From CBDAPX01 sp965198725 (GTDB taxonomy: Bacteria; Pseudomonadota; Alphaproteobacteria; Rhodobacterales; Rhodobacteraceae), in assembly GCA_965198725.1 (NCBI GenBank), contig CBDAPX010000001.1, forward strand, positions 1,178,001-1,242,000: a stretch of DNA of 64,000 nucleotides, read 5' to 3'. The position numbers were made by a program, and so were the translations under genes. Positions 43,929-52,973 of the stretch are shown here, one piece after another. Every line of letters begins with the position of its first letter. The first letter of the stretch is position 1. Under the pieces are notes generated by a model, which was not told the origin of the DNA, did no database searches, and was given only the letters and a program-made list of their open reading frames with translations.

Positions 43929-43941
43929 CTGCACTGCGGCG
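43929..43941. promoter_or_regulatory. Candidate PhaR-type box upstream of mcl2
   Basis: CTGCACTGCGGCG lies 69-81 bp upstream of the mcl2 start within TTTTTGCTGCACTGCGGCG. It shares 11 of 13 bases with the boxes upstream of ecm and ccr, and its first nine bases with the one upstream of phaA. Confidence 0.55.
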
Positions 43942-44009
43942 ATTTCGGCTTGAACTTTCCGAACAAAAATGCACCTGTGCGCGCAATTTTATAACTTTCG
44001 GAGAGACTC

Positions 44010-44867
44010 ATGGACATGCGTCACCGCCCTTATCGCTCTGTTCTGTACATCCCGGCCTCCAAGGAACGCGCGTTGGACAAGGCGCGCGGCCTGCCGGTGG
44101 ACGCAATTATTTTCGATCTCGAAGATGCGGTTGCTGCGGATGAGAAAGAGAATGCGCGCGGCACTTTGAAAGCGGCATTGGATCAGGGCGGATACGCCAA
44201 CCGGGTGCGCATCGTGCGGATCAACGGGTTGGACACCGCATGGGGCAAGGCAGATGCAGAAGCCGTCCGGGACATGGGGGCGGATGCGGTCCTGTTGCCC
44301 AAGGTGAACAGCGCGGCGGATGTCGATGCATTGGCCGCTATCACCGGCGATTTGCCGATCTGGGCAATGATGGAAACCCCGCGTGGTATGTTGAACGCCG
44401 CCGAGATTGCCGCGCATCCGAAAATGGCCGGCTTTGTCATGGGGACCAATGACCTGGCCAAAGAGCTGCAAACCCGGTTCCGTCCGGATCGCGAACCTTT
44501 GCTGACCTCACTAGGCCTTTGCCTGCTGGCAGCCAAAGCTGAAGGGTTGGTCATTGTGGACGGAGTTTATAACGCATTCAAAGATGCCGAAGGCCTTGCC
44601 GTTGAGTGTGAACAGGGCCGTGATATGGGGTTTGATGGCAAAACGCTGATCCATCCGGCCCAGGTGGACGTCACGAACACGGCCTTTGCCCCGTCCGAGG
44701 CCGAGATTGACCTCGCGCGTCGCCAAATCGCCGCCTTTGAAGAAACAGAAGCTGCCGGGCAGGGGGTCGCGGTGGTCGATGGCAAGATTGTTGAAAACCT
44801 GCACGTTGCCACAGCGCGGGAAACTCTGGCAAAAGCCGAAGCTATCGAGGCCTTGCAACAAGGATAG
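44010..44867 (+). CDS. mcl2: (3S)-malyl-CoA thioesterase (Mcl2), CitE-like family
   Basis: A 285-residue TIM-barrel protein of the CitE/malyl-CoA lyase family. It has RSVLYIPASKERALDKA at the N terminus and DAIIFDLEDAVAADEK near residue 30, typical of the family's metal and CoA binding. In Rhodobacter, Mcl2 hydrolyses (3S)-malyl-CoA to malate and CoA, a step of the EMC pathway. This length and its position near mch, mdh and sdh support Mcl2 rather than Mcl1 (longer). The ATG follows TTCGGAGAG. Confidence 0.88.
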   Translation: MDMRHRPYRSVLYIPASKERALDKARGLPVDAIIFDLEDAVAADEKENARGTLKAALDQGGYANRVRIVRINGLDTAWGKADAEAVRDMGADAVLLPKVNSAADVDALAAITGDLPIWAMMETPRGMLNAAEIAAHPKMAGFVMGTNDLAKELQTRFRPDREPLLTSLGLCLLAAKAEGLVIVDGVYNAFKDAEGLAVECEQGRDMGFDGKTLIHPAQVDVTNTAFAPSEAEIDLARRQIAAFEETEAAGQGVAVVDGKIVENLHVATARETLAKAEAIEALQQG

Positions 44868-44873
44868 ACAGCT

Positions 44874-45431
44874 ATGGGTTGGATCATTCTGATTGCCGGC
44901 GTGGCCCTTTGGGCCGCCGCGCATCTTTTTAAACGTTTCATGCCGGATCAGCGCACCGCTTTGGGCGATCCGGGGAAGGGCGCCGTTGCCATCGCGATTG
45001 TGGGGTCCATCGTTCTGATGGTCATCGGCTATCGCGCGACGCCGTTCGTGCCCGTGTGGAACCCGCCAAGCTTTTTCGTCCACATCAACAACCTTCTGGT
45101 GCTGCTGGCCATCTTCCTGATGAGCCCGGCCCCCAAGCGCGGCAAACTTTTGGCCGGGATGCGGCACCCGATGCTGATCGGGTTCAAAACATGGGCCTTC
45201 GCGCATTTGCTGGTGAATGGTGATCTTGCGTCGATCATCCTTTTTGGCGGGCTGCTGGCATGGGGCGTTTTTGCGGTGATCACAATCAACCGGGCAGAAC
45301 CCAATTGGACCAAGCCCGAAGCCACAGGCAGCTATGCGATGGATGGCGCGTTCTTTGTGGGCTCGATCGTTTTGTTGATCGTTATTGGTTTCATCCACAC
45401 ATGGCTGGGCGTCTCGCCGTTCCCATCATGA
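44874..45431 (+). CDS. NnrU family membrane protein
   Basis: 185 residues with about five hydrophobic segments and the NnrU motif LLAGMRHPMLIGFKTWAFAHLLVNGD. First described beside denitrification genes, but it occurs widely and its function is unresolved. It is placed between mcl2 and mch, with a 6-bp spacer after mcl2 and a 4-bp overlap with the DUF1737 gene, so it appears to belong to the same operon. Confidence 0.9.
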   Translation: MGWIILIAGVALWAAAHLFKRFMPDQRTALGDPGKGAVAIAIVGSIVLMVIGYRATPFVPVWNPPSFFVHINNLLVLLAIFLMSPAPKRGKLLAGMRHPMLIGFKTWAFAHLLVNGDLASIILFGGLLAWGVFAVITINRAEPNWTKPEATGSYAMDGAFFVGSIVLLIVIGFIHTWLGVSPFPS

Positions 45432-45634
45432 CCCAGATTTACCGGTTCCTGAGCGAAGACGACACATCCGCGTTTTGCCACAAGGTCAGCGCGGCGCTGG
45501 CCAAGGGTTGGTCGCTTTATGGCCCACCCACCTATGCCTTTGATGCGGCGCGCGGTGTGATGCGATGCGGACAAGCGGTGACCAAAGAGGTGTCGGGCGA
45601 TTACAGCCCGGACGTGAAGCTAGGAGAGCAGTAA
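45428..45634 (+). CDS. DUF1737 small protein
   Basis: 68 residues, a small soluble protein with FCHKVSAALAKGWSLYGPP, which fits DUF1737. Function unknown. It overlaps NnrU upstream (ATGA) and Mch downstream (TAATG), the tightest possible packing. Confidence 0.85.
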   Translation: MTQIYRFLSEDDTSAFCHKVSAALAKGWSLYGPPTYAFDAARGVMRCGQAVTKEVSGDYSPDVKLGEQ

Positions 45635-46665
45635 TGGCCAAAACTAATGCAGGCCGGTTTTTCGAGGATTATGTGGTCGGCGACGTGCTGACCCATGCGG
45701 TGCCGCGCACCGTGTCGGGAGGCGAGCGGGCGCTCTATCACGCGCTCTACCCGGCGCGTCACGCGCTCTATTCCTCGGACGCTTTTGCGCAGGCCTGCGG
45801 ATTGCCGGTGAGCCCGATTGATGATCTGGCCGCATTTCATGTTGTTTTTGGCAAGACGGTGCCGGATGTGTCGCTGAACGCAGTGGCCAATCTGGGCTAT
45901 GCAGAGGGGCGGTGGCTGTTGCCGGTTTATCCGGGCGATACACTGCGCTCGGAATCCGAGGTGATCGGGCTCAAGCAAAACTCGAACGGGAAAACCGGGG
46001 TGGTCTATGTCCGCACCCGGGGGCTGAACCAGCGCGATGAAACGGTGATGCACTATGTCCGCTGGGTCATGGTGCGCAAACGCGATCTGGAACGTCCCGC
46101 ACCGGAAACCGTCGTGCCCAATCTGAAAAAGACACTGGCGCCTGACGATCTGACGATCCCGGCGGGTCTGGATTTCACCGGCTATGATTTTGCGCTTGCC
46201 GGCGAGGGCCATCGTTGGGGCGACTATGACGTGGGCGAAACCATCGACCATGTCGACGGCGTAACGATTGAAGAAGCCGAACACATGATGGCCACCCGGT
46301 TGTGGCAGAACACGGCCAAGGTGCATTTCGATGCGACGTTCCGCCCCGATGGTCAGCGGCTGATCTATGGCGGTCATGTCATCTCGATGGCGCGGGCGCT
46401 GTCCTTTAACGGTCTCGCGAACGCACAGATGATCGTCGGTCTAAACGGCGGCGCACATGCCAATCCTTGTTTTGCCGGTGATACGATCAAAGCGTGGTCC
46501 GAGGTTTTGGACAAGGCGGAAACGGACGTTCCCGGCGTTGGTTTGATCCGGTTGCGCTTGGTGGCGACCAAGGGTGGAGAGCCCTTTGAGTTGCGTGGCG
46601 ACGACGGCAAATACCTGCCCCACGTGCTGCTTGATCTGGATTACTGGGCCGTCATTCCAATCTGA
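45634..46665 (+). CDS. mch: Mesaconyl-C1-CoA hydratase (EMC pathway)
   Basis: A 343-residue double-hotdog MaoC-type hydratase that adds water to mesaconyl-C1-CoA giving beta-methylmalyl-CoA. The length equals that known for the Rhodobacter enzyme, and two hotdog halves are seen (residues 1-160 and 165-340), with FFEDYVVGDVL early and DVGETIDHVDGVT in the second half. It is in the operon with mcl2. With Ccr, Ecm and Mcl2 it supports a full EMC pathway; the epimerase and methylsuccinyl-CoA dehydrogenase are not in this window. Confidence 0.9.
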   Translation: MAKTNAGRFFEDYVVGDVLTHAVPRTVSGGERALYHALYPARHALYSSDAFAQACGLPVSPIDDLAAFHVVFGKTVPDVSLNAVANLGYAEGRWLLPVYPGDTLRSESEVIGLKQNSNGKTGVVYVRTRGLNQRDETVMHYVRWVMVRKRDLERPAPETVVPNLKKTLAPDDLTIPAGLDFTGYDFALAGEGHRWGDYDVGETIDHVDGVTIEEAEHMMATRLWQNTAKVHFDATFRPDGQRLIYGGHVISMARALSFNGLANAQMIVGLNGGAHANPCFAGDTIKAWSEVLDKAETDVPGVGLIRLRLVATKGGEPFELRGDDGKYLPHVLLDLDYWAVIPI

Positions 46666-46711
46666 CGCAAATGTGCGCGCGGGGTCGACTTAACGTTGCT
46701 AACGTGCCGGT

Positions 46712-47383
46712 ATGAAGACCCTTCGCTCTCTGACTGTCGCAGCTGCGATATTTGGCTCCACCATCCCAGTTTGGGCATGTGATCTCGCGCTCGTTCTGGC
46801 CGTCGATGTATCGGGTTCCGTGGACACCGAGGAATACAGGCTGCAGATGGAGGGGTTGGCCCAAGGGCTGCTTGATCCCATCGTGTCCGAAGCATTGGTG
46901 CGCGGTCAGGCGCAGGTCTTATTGCTGCAATGGACCGGTTCATCGCGCCAAGACGTGGCGGTGCCTTGGACAGAAATCACCGGTTTCCCTGCGCTTGAGG
47001 CGTTTGCCCATGATGTTGCGCATGGCCCGCGGATTTGGCGCAACTACTCAACCGCCATAGGTGAGGCATTGAGCTTTGCCGTCCCTCTGTTTGATGAGGT
47101 TGAGGATTGCGCGCGCCGGGTGATCGATGTTTCCGGGGACGGCGTGTCAAACGAAGGCGTTTCGCCCACCGGTGTCCATCCGCGGCTAAGGGCGGCGGAT
47201 ATCACCGTAAACGCCATCGCGATTGAGGAAAGCGAAGCAGACCTGACAGCGTACTTTTTTGAAAACGTTATCCATGGCGACGGGGCTTTTGTGGAAACGG
47301 CCGCGACCTTTGCTGATTATCCCGAAGGTATTCGGCGGAAATTGTTGCGAGAGGTGACCCGTCAGACGGCGGCGTTGCGTTAA
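46712..47383 (+). CDS. DUF1194 secreted von Willebrand A-like protein
   Basis: 223 residues with a signal peptide (cleavage near VWA-C) and a VWA-type fold starting LALVLAVDVSGSVDTEEY, in which DVSGS is the MIDAS metal-binding motif. DUF1194 proteins are common in alphaproteobacteria; role unknown, probably metal-dependent protein contacts in the periplasm. Confidence 0.85.
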   Translation: MKTLRSLTVAAAIFGSTIPVWACDLALVLAVDVSGSVDTEEYRLQMEGLAQGLLDPIVSEALVRGQAQVLLLQWTGSSRQDVAVPWTEITGFPALEAFAHDVAHGPRIWRNYSTAIGEALSFAVPLFDEVEDCARRVIDVSGDGVSNEGVSPTGVHPRLRAADITVNAIAIEESEADLTAYFFENVIHGDGAFVETAATFADYPEGIRRKLLREVTRQTAALR

Positions 47384-47683
47384 AATTTGCCGCCAAGCAT
47401 GTTGGCTTTCTGTCTTAAGTTGGAAAGAGCAGGTTTACCTGTGGCTCTGCACAGCATTTGATTTCCTGCGGTTATGCCGGGCTTAGGCCGATGCCGCGCT
47501 GCGGAAACGTCTCTGCCAAAATTGCATTAAATTTGTGATCACGCGCCAAATTAATGTGATCACATGTACCTATTTTCTCTGATTTCGCGCCAAAAAACCG
47601 CACTCTGTGCATGAGGCGAGGCGTGACTCCGTTCCAAAAACCGTTACAAATGGCGTCAGCCAATCGCAACTAAGGGGGCCATT
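47384..47683. other. Promoter region of the sdh operon
   Basis: 300 bp without a gene. It contains the paired TGTGATCACN palindromes, a GCGCCAAA motif repeated at about 47543 and 47586, and the sdhC leader with AAGGGGGCC as ribosome site. Confidence 0.6.
47534..47564. promoter_or_regulatory. Paired TGTGATCAC palindromes upstream of sdhC
   Basis: TGTGATCACG (47534-47543) and TGTGATCACA (47555-47564), centres 21 bp apart, 119-150 bp upstream of the sdhC start. Same motif, same spacing and about the same distance to the gene as at 40962-40992 before sucC, so both operons are probably bound by one regulator. Confidence 0.8.
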
Positions 47684-48082
47684 ATGGCCGATGTCAATCG
47701 GGGCAACCGTCCGCTTTCGCCACACCTTACTATTTATCGACCGCAGTTGACTTCGATGTCGTCGATCTTGGTTCGGATCACTGGAATAGCTTCACTTGGC
47801 ACAGCTTTGATCGTCGTGATCTGGCTTTTGGCCGCATCAACGTCCGAGGCAGCGTTCGACAGCTTTAACTGGCTGGTGCAAAGTTGGTTGGGCAAGCTGG
47901 TGCTCTTTGCCGCGACCTGGGCGATTTTTTATCACATGCTGGGGCGCTTGCGCCACGTGATCTGGGATTTCGGGTACTGCCTCGAAGTGGACGTGTCCGA
48001 AAAGATGGCGATTGGCATGTTCATCGCGTCGACCGTCCTGTCGGTCATTGTCGTCATCTTTTGTCTGGGGTCAGGGCTATGA
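47684..48082 (+). CDS. sdhC: Succinate dehydrogenase cytochrome b556 subunit
   Basis: A 132-residue membrane anchor with three hydrophobic helices. The N terminus has RPLSPHLTIYRPQLTSMSSILVRITG, the SdhC signature, and a heme-ligand histidine candidate is in FYHMLGRLRH. It overlaps sdhD by ATGA. First gene of sdhC-sdhD-sdhA-x-x-sdhB. Confidence 0.95.
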   Translation: MADVNRGNRPLSPHLTIYRPQLTSMSSILVRITGIASLGTALIVVIWLLAASTSEAAFDSFNWLVQSWLGKLVLFAATWAIFYHMLGRLRHVIWDFGYCLEVDVSEKMAIGMFIASTVLSVIVVIFCLGSGL

Positions 48083-48450
48083 GATACATCACAGTTAGAA
48101 AACGCGTCGAAGGATTGGGCTCTGGCCGCGAAGGCACGCACCATCAGTGGCAGATGATGACCACCTCTGCCCTATTGGTCATCCTTGTACCGCTTTTTGT
48201 GTTCACGTTCGCTTATGGCTTGAGCGGAACACATGCCGAGGTGGTGGCCTATTACAGCAAACCTTTCCCTGCCATCCTGACGATTGTCACGCTGGCCGTG
48301 GTGATTTTTCATCTCATGAACGAAGCGCTGGCCGCTGTAGAGGACTATGTCCACGGCCTGGCCGGCAAACTCACTCTGATCGGGGTCAAGGCGTTTTCCT
48401 ATACGCTGATCGCCATCGGAATTTTCTCAATCGCACGAATGGCTCTGTAA
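48079..48450 (+). CDS. sdhD: Succinate dehydrogenase membrane anchor subunit
   Basis: 123 residues, three hydrophobic helices and VEGLGSGREGTHHQWQMMTTS at the N terminus, as in alphaproteobacterial SdhD. A start at 47884 in the same frame lies inside sdhC and is not used. It supplies part of the quinone and heme sites. Confidence 0.93.
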   Translation: MRYITVRKRVEGLGSGREGTHHQWQMMTTSALLVILVPLFVFTFAYGLSGTHAEVVAYYSKPFPAILTIVTLAVVIFHLMNEALAAVEDYVHGLAGKLTLIGVKAFSYTLIAIGIFSIARMAL

Positions 48451-48497
48451 TCTGACCTGTCGGAAACGAGTTCGTCCTAGCAAACGGAAGAGACAAA

Positions 48498-50303
48498 ATG
48501 GCTGCATACGAATACGAGACGCATGAATATGACGTCGTGGTCGTCGGCGCAGGTGGCGCTGGACTGCGGGCCACGCTTGGCATGGCGGAACAGGGTCTTC
48601 GGACCGCCTGTATTTCAAAGGTGTTCCCAACCCGTTCGCACACCGTTGCTGCACAGGGCGGAATTGCGGCGTCCCTGTCGAATATGGGTCCGGATAACTG
48701 GCAGTGGCATATGTATGACACGGTCAAGGGGTCGGATTGGCTGGGCGATACGGATGCGATGGAGTATCTGGCCCGCGAAGCGCCCAAAGCCGTTTACGAG
48801 CTGGAACACTACGGCGTGCCGTTCTCGCGGACCGAAGAAGGCAAGATCTATCAGCGTCCCTTTGGCGGCCACACAACCGAATTTGGTGAAGGCCCGCCGG
48901 TACAGCGCACCTGCGCGGCGGCGGACCGGACCGGGCACGCGATCCTGCACACGCTTTATGGTCAGTCGCTGAAGAACAACGCCGAGTTCTACATCGAATA
49001 TTTCGCCATCGACCTGATCATGAGCGAGGACGGCGTCTGTCAGGGCGTTCTGTGCTGGAAGCTGGACGACGGCACCATGCACCTTTTCGCCGCGAAGATG
49101 GTTGTTCTGGCGACCGGCGGGTATGGCCGGGCCTATTTCTCGGCAACTTCTGCGCACACGTGCACCGGCGACGGTGGCGGGATGACCGCTCGCGCGGGTC
49201 TGCCGTTGCAGGATATGGAGTTTGTACAGTTCCACCCGACCGGGATTTACGGGTCGGGTTGCTTGATCACCGAAGGCGCGCGAGGCGAAGGCGGATACCT
49301 CACCAACTCTGAAGGTGAACGGTTCATGGAACGCTATGCGCCGACCTATAAGGATTTGGCGAGCCGCGATGTTGTCAGCCGCTGCATGACGCTGGAAATC
49401 CGCGAGGGTCGCGGCGTGGGAGCCGAAGGCGATCATATTCACCTGCACCTCAACCACTTGCCGCCCGCAACCTTGGCAGAGCGTTTGCCGGGTATTTCCG
49501 AAAGCGCGCGTATCTTCGCGGGCGTGGACGTGACCAAAGAGCCGATCCCAGTTCTGCCGACCGTGCACTACAACATGGGCGGTATCCCGACCAATTATTG
49601 GGGGGAGGTTCTGGCACCAACTGTCGACGATCCGGACCGCGTATTGCCCGGTCTGATGGCCGTCGGTGAAGCCGGTTGTGCCTCGGTTCACGGGGCGAAC
49701 CGGTTGGGGTCAAACTCTCTGATCGACCTTGTGGTCTTTGGCCGCGCCGCCGCGATCCGCGCCGGCGAGGTTGTGGATGCAAAATCGCCCGTTCCGACAC
49801 CCAGCAAGCGTTCTATCGAGGCGGCATTCAGCCGGTTCGACGGTCTGCGCTATGCAAAGGGCCATGTGCCGACGGCAGAGCTGCGGCTTGAGATGCAAAA
49901 AACCATGCAGGCCGACGCGGCCGTCTTCCGGACCGATAAGACACTGGCCGAGGGTCAAACTCGCATGGAAGGTGTCGCGGACAAGCTGAGCGATCTCAAA
50001 GTGACCGATACCTCGATGATCTGGAACAGCGACCTGATGGAGACATTGGAGCTGACCAACCTGATGCCGAACGCGGTTGCCACCATCACGGCGGCAGCGG
50101 CGCGCAAGGAAAGCCGCGGCGCGCATGCGCACGAGGATTATCCGGACCGCGATGACGAGAACTGGCGCAAGCACAGCTTGATCTGGTTCAAGGGCAATCA
50201 GGCATCGCTTGGCTATCGCGGCGTGCACCTGCAACCGCTCACCAGCCATAATGACGGTGGTATCGACCTCAAGAAAATCGCGCCCAAGGCACGGGTTTAC
50301 TGA
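48498..50303 (+). CDS. sdhA: Succinate dehydrogenase flavoprotein subunit
   Basis: 601 residues. FAD-binding GAGGAGLRAT (residues 17-26), the covalent FAD histidine in RSHTVAAQGG, and substrate-binding sequence HPTGIYGSG and TVHYNMGGIPTN are all present. Oxidises succinate to fumarate and passes electrons to SdhB. Followed 10 bp later by a sulfotransferase-like gene in place of sdhB. Confidence 0.97.
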   Translation: MAAYEYETHEYDVVVVGAGGAGLRATLGMAEQGLRTACISKVFPTRSHTVAAQGGIAASLSNMGPDNWQWHMYDTVKGSDWLGDTDAMEYLAREAPKAVYELEHYGVPFSRTEEGKIYQRPFGGHTTEFGEGPPVQRTCAAADRTGHAILHTLYGQSLKNNAEFYIEYFAIDLIMSEDGVCQGVLCWKLDDGTMHLFAAKMVVLATGGYGRAYFSATSAHTCTGDGGGMTARAGLPLQDMEFVQFHPTGIYGSGCLITEGARGEGGYLTNSEGERFMERYAPTYKDLASRDVVSRCMTLEIREGRGVGAEGDHIHLHLNHLPPATLAERLPGISESARIFAGVDVTKEPIPVLPTVHYNMGGIPTNYWGEVLAPTVDDPDRVLPGLMAVGEAGCASVHGANRLGSNSLIDLVVFGRAAAIRAGEVVDAKSPVPTPSKRSIEAAFSRFDGLRYAKGHVPTAELRLEMQKTMQADAAVFRTDKTLAEGQTRMEGVADKLSDLKVTDTSMIWNSDLMETLELTNLMPNAVATITAAAARKESRGAHAHEDYPDRDDENWRKHSLIWFKGNQASLGYRGVHLQPLTSHNDGGIDLKKIAPKARVY

Positions 50304-50313
50304 GGTCCGACCA

Positions 50314-51159
50314 ATGCGCCTGTCGACCACACGCAGCGACGCTGTTCCCCCTGTGACGATCACGGGGGAAAAGCGTTTGATGTGTGTGAGCGCGCATCAC
50401 AAAAGCGGAACGGTTTGGATCAAACGGGTCCTGCGCGAGGTGCGCAAAAAGCGGGGTATCCCGCTGATCGGTATTTGGGCCGACCGGCATTTACCTCGCG
50501 TGCCGGAAGAGGGCCGTGCATTCCTTGTGAATTGGGCCGGGTATTTTCCGAAAGAAATCTGGGCGCGGTCGGATGTAGGGTTCCTGCATCTTATTCGCGA
50601 CCCGCGCGACATCCTGCTGTCGGGCTGTGCCTATCATCAGAAAGCATCTGAAAAGGGCGAAAAATTCCTGCACCAACCGCGCAAGGATCTAAACGGCAAG
50701 ACGTATCAAGAACACCTCAAATCGCTGCCGACGCAGCATGATAAGTTGGTGTTTGAAATGATGCACAAGCACGCGCAAACCGTTTCTGAAATGCGCGATT
50801 GGCCGTGGGATGACCCGCGTGTGGCCGAACTGCGGTATGAAGAGTTGATGCAGGACAGGTCGTGTCGGATGGCGCGAGCGTCTTTTGCCAAGGTCGGTTT
50901 GGCGGACGAAGACCTCGATACAGCGGTCGAGGCATTCTATGACAACTCCGTTTTCGGCGGCTTGTCTGATCCCAAGGCGCGCAAGGGCCGGCTGAATAAG
51001 CATATTACGTCCAATGGGATGACCAATCGCTGGCGTCAGGAATTGCCGCGGTCTGTGGGCGCGCTTTATGCCAAGCATTTCGGCGATGACTTGATCGCAC
51101 TGGGCTATGAAACCGACATATCCTGGGTCGACGGTTTAGAGGCGGTGCCGGTGCAATGA
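50314..51159 (+). CDS. Sulfotransferase-domain protein inside the sdh operon
   Basis: A 281-residue protein with the two PAPS-binding motifs of cytosolic-type sulfotransferases: a 5'-phosphosulfate loop HHKSGTVWIK (about residues 29-38; consensus PKSGTTW) and a 3'-phosphate motif HLIRDPRDILLS (about 92-103). It should transfer sulfate from PAPS to an unknown acceptor. ATG 50314 lies 11 bp after sdhA, and its stop overlaps the next gene, so it is embedded in the succinate dehydrogenase operon. Confidence 0.85.
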   Translation: MRLSTTRSDAVPPVTITGEKRLMCVSAHHKSGTVWIKRVLREVRKKRGIPLIGIWADRHLPRVPEEGRAFLVNWAGYFPKEIWARSDVGFLHLIRDPRDILLSGCAYHQKASEKGEKFLHQPRKDLNGKTYQEHLKSLPTQHDKLVFEMMHKHAQTVSEMRDWPWDDPRVAELRYEELMQDRSCRMARASFAKVGLADEDLDTAVEAFYDNSVFGGLSDPKARKGRLNKHITSNGMTNRWRQELPRSVGALYAKHFGDDLIALGYETDISWVDGLEAVPVQ

Positions 51160-52061
51160 CAGAACTGGCCCAGATTTCAAAACCTTCCAGCGTATCGCTT
51201 GAACTTGGCCTGAACCCCGGTCCGGTTCTGCGCACGTTTGGCATGCGCCGGTCGGGCAACCACGCGATCATCAACTGGATTTTGCGCAATGCACCTTACG
51301 GCCAGTCGGTGTTTTTGAACAATTGCCGCCCCGGACGATCCCCGATTGGCAGTTTTAGCGCGCTTGAGGTTAACGGGACACCGCAACCGCATCGCAAATC
51401 GTTGCCGGACTTGCCGCGATACACAACCGCCGCGACCGATGGGGCGCTGGTTTTGGTCAGTTACGAAGATGTCTCACCAGCCGAATATCAGGGCGACCGG
51501 CGCATATCTGGTGCGTTTGATCACCAATTGGTGTCGCGTGATGTGATTATCTATCGCAGTTTCCTGAATTGGGCGGCGTCTTTTGTCAAGAAGCTGCAGA
51601 TCAACAGCTATTCGGTCAGCCGTCGTGGCGCCATCGTGCTTCGACAGTTTGAACGCTACCGAAAGCTGTTGGGTCTGATCGGTCAAAGCCAGGACGGCGT
51701 GCCGCTCAAAGGCACAGCCGCGTTCGTGGTGCCCATTTGCTACGACACTTGGTTCGCATCATCGTCTTATCGCGCGGATATTCTGCCGCTTTTGGGCTTG
51801 CAGAAAATCGACAATGAAATCGGTCGTGTCCAACGTTACGGCGGCGGCTCATCCTTTCAGAAAGACACGCGCAAAGCGTCCGAATTGGAAACAGAATTGA
51901 GCTGGCGGCAAATGATTTCTGACACCGAATTTCAGGCCTATCTGCTTCTGGCTTGCCGCGATGATGAACTGGTCGCCGAAATCCGCCGGCATTTTCCGGA
52001 TGACGCGGACCGGTTGGCCGAATTTGCAAAACACAAACCCCTGCCAGTGGAGGTGGAATGA
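51156..52061 (+). CDS. Second P-loop sulfotransferase-like protein inside the sdh operon
   Basis: 301 residues. The only clear motif is a P-loop-like RTFGMRRSGNHAIINWIL (about residues 26-43; RSGNH resembles the phosphosulfate loop of divergent sulfotransferases). The rest has a likely sulfotransferase fold but no motif as clear as in the preceding gene, so its activity is less certain. It begins with ATG overlapping the first gene's stop (ATGA) and ends 81 bp before sdhB. Confidence 0.7.
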   Translation: MTELAQISKPSSVSLELGLNPGPVLRTFGMRRSGNHAIINWILRNAPYGQSVFLNNCRPGRSPIGSFSALEVNGTPQPHRKSLPDLPRYTTAATDGALVLVSYEDVSPAEYQGDRRISGAFDHQLVSRDVIIYRSFLNWAASFVKKLQINSYSVSRRGAIVLRQFERYRKLLGLIGQSQDGVPLKGTAAFVVPICYDTWFASSSYRADILPLLGLQKIDNEIGRVQRYGGGSSFQKDTRKASELETELSWRQMISDTEFQAYLLLACRDDELVAEIRRHFPDDADRLAEFAKHKPLPVEVE

Positions 52062-52142
52062 CACCCCAATGGTAACACATCAAATGACAACGCATATGAA
52101 ATCCTTGCCGGAGGCGGCAACTACCCATCAGGAGGCAATACA

Positions 52143-52922
52143 ATGGTTGAATTAACCTTGCCAAAAAACTCGCGCATGACGACGGGGAAAACCTGGCCCA
52201 AGCCCGAGGGGGCGACCAATCTGCGCAAGTTCCAGATTTACCGCTGGAACCCGGATGACGGCAAGAACCCACAGGTCGACACCTATTTCGTGGACATGGA
52301 CACCTGCGGTCCGATGGTTCTGGATGCGCTGATCAAGATCAAGAACGAGATTGACCCAACCCTCACATTCCGCCGGTCCTGTCGGGAAGGCATCTGCGGG
52401 TCTTGTGCGATGAATATCGACGGGATCAACACCTTGGCTTGCATCTATGGCATGGATGAAATCAAGGGCGACGTGAAAATATATCCGCTGCCGCATATGC
52501 CCGTGGTCAAGGATCTGATCCCAGATCTGACCCATTTCTATGCCCAGCATGCCAGCATCATGCCGTGGCTGGAAACCAAAACCAATCGTCCGGCCAAAGA
52601 GTGGAAACAGTCCATTGAAGACCGCAAAAAGCTCGACGGTCTTTATGAATGCGTCATGTGCGCTTCGTGCTCTACATCCTGCCCGTCCTATTGGTGGAAC
52701 GGTGATCGGTATCTTGGCCCGGCGGCCCTGTTGCATGCCTACCGCTGGATCATCGACAGCCGCGATGAGGCGACGGGTGAGCGTTTGGACGAGCTGGAAG
52801 ATCCGTTCAAACTGTATCGCTGCCACACCATCATGAACTGCGCCAAAACCTGTCCGAAGGGGTTGAACCCGGCCAAAGCGATTGCCGAAATTAAGAAGAT
52901 GATGGTCGAACGCACCGTTTGA
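52143..52922 (+). CDS. sdhB: Succinate dehydrogenase iron-sulfur subunit
   Basis: 259 residues with three Fe-S centres: 2Fe-2S ligands in CREGICGSCAMN, and the 4Fe-4S and 3Fe-4S ligands in CVMCASCSTSCPS and CHTIMNCAKTCPKG. It transfers electrons from SdhA to quinone. AGGAGG precedes the ATG. It is the last gene of the operon, with a strong terminator 26 bp later. Confidence 0.97.
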   Translation: MVELTLPKNSRMTTGKTWPKPEGATNLRKFQIYRWNPDDGKNPQVDTYFVDMDTCGPMVLDALIKIKNEIDPTLTFRRSCREGICGSCAMNIDGINTLACIYGMDEIKGDVKIYPLPHMPVVKDLIPDLTHFYAQHASIMPWLETKTNRPAKEWKQSIEDRKKLDGLYECVMCASCSTSCPSYWWNGDRYLGPAALLHAYRWIIDSRDEATGERLDELEDPFKLYRCHTIMNCAKTCPKGLNPAKAIAEIKKMMVERTV

Positions 52923-52948
52923 ACCACGGCTCATGTATCTGAAAAAAT

Positions 52949-52973
52949 GGCGCGGTTTTCCGCGCCGTTTTTT
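52949..52973 (+). terminator. Terminator of the sdh operon
   Basis: GGCGCGG (52949-52955) and CCGCGCC (52960-52966) form a 7-bp stem with a TTTT loop, followed by GTTTTTTG. Confidence 0.92.
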
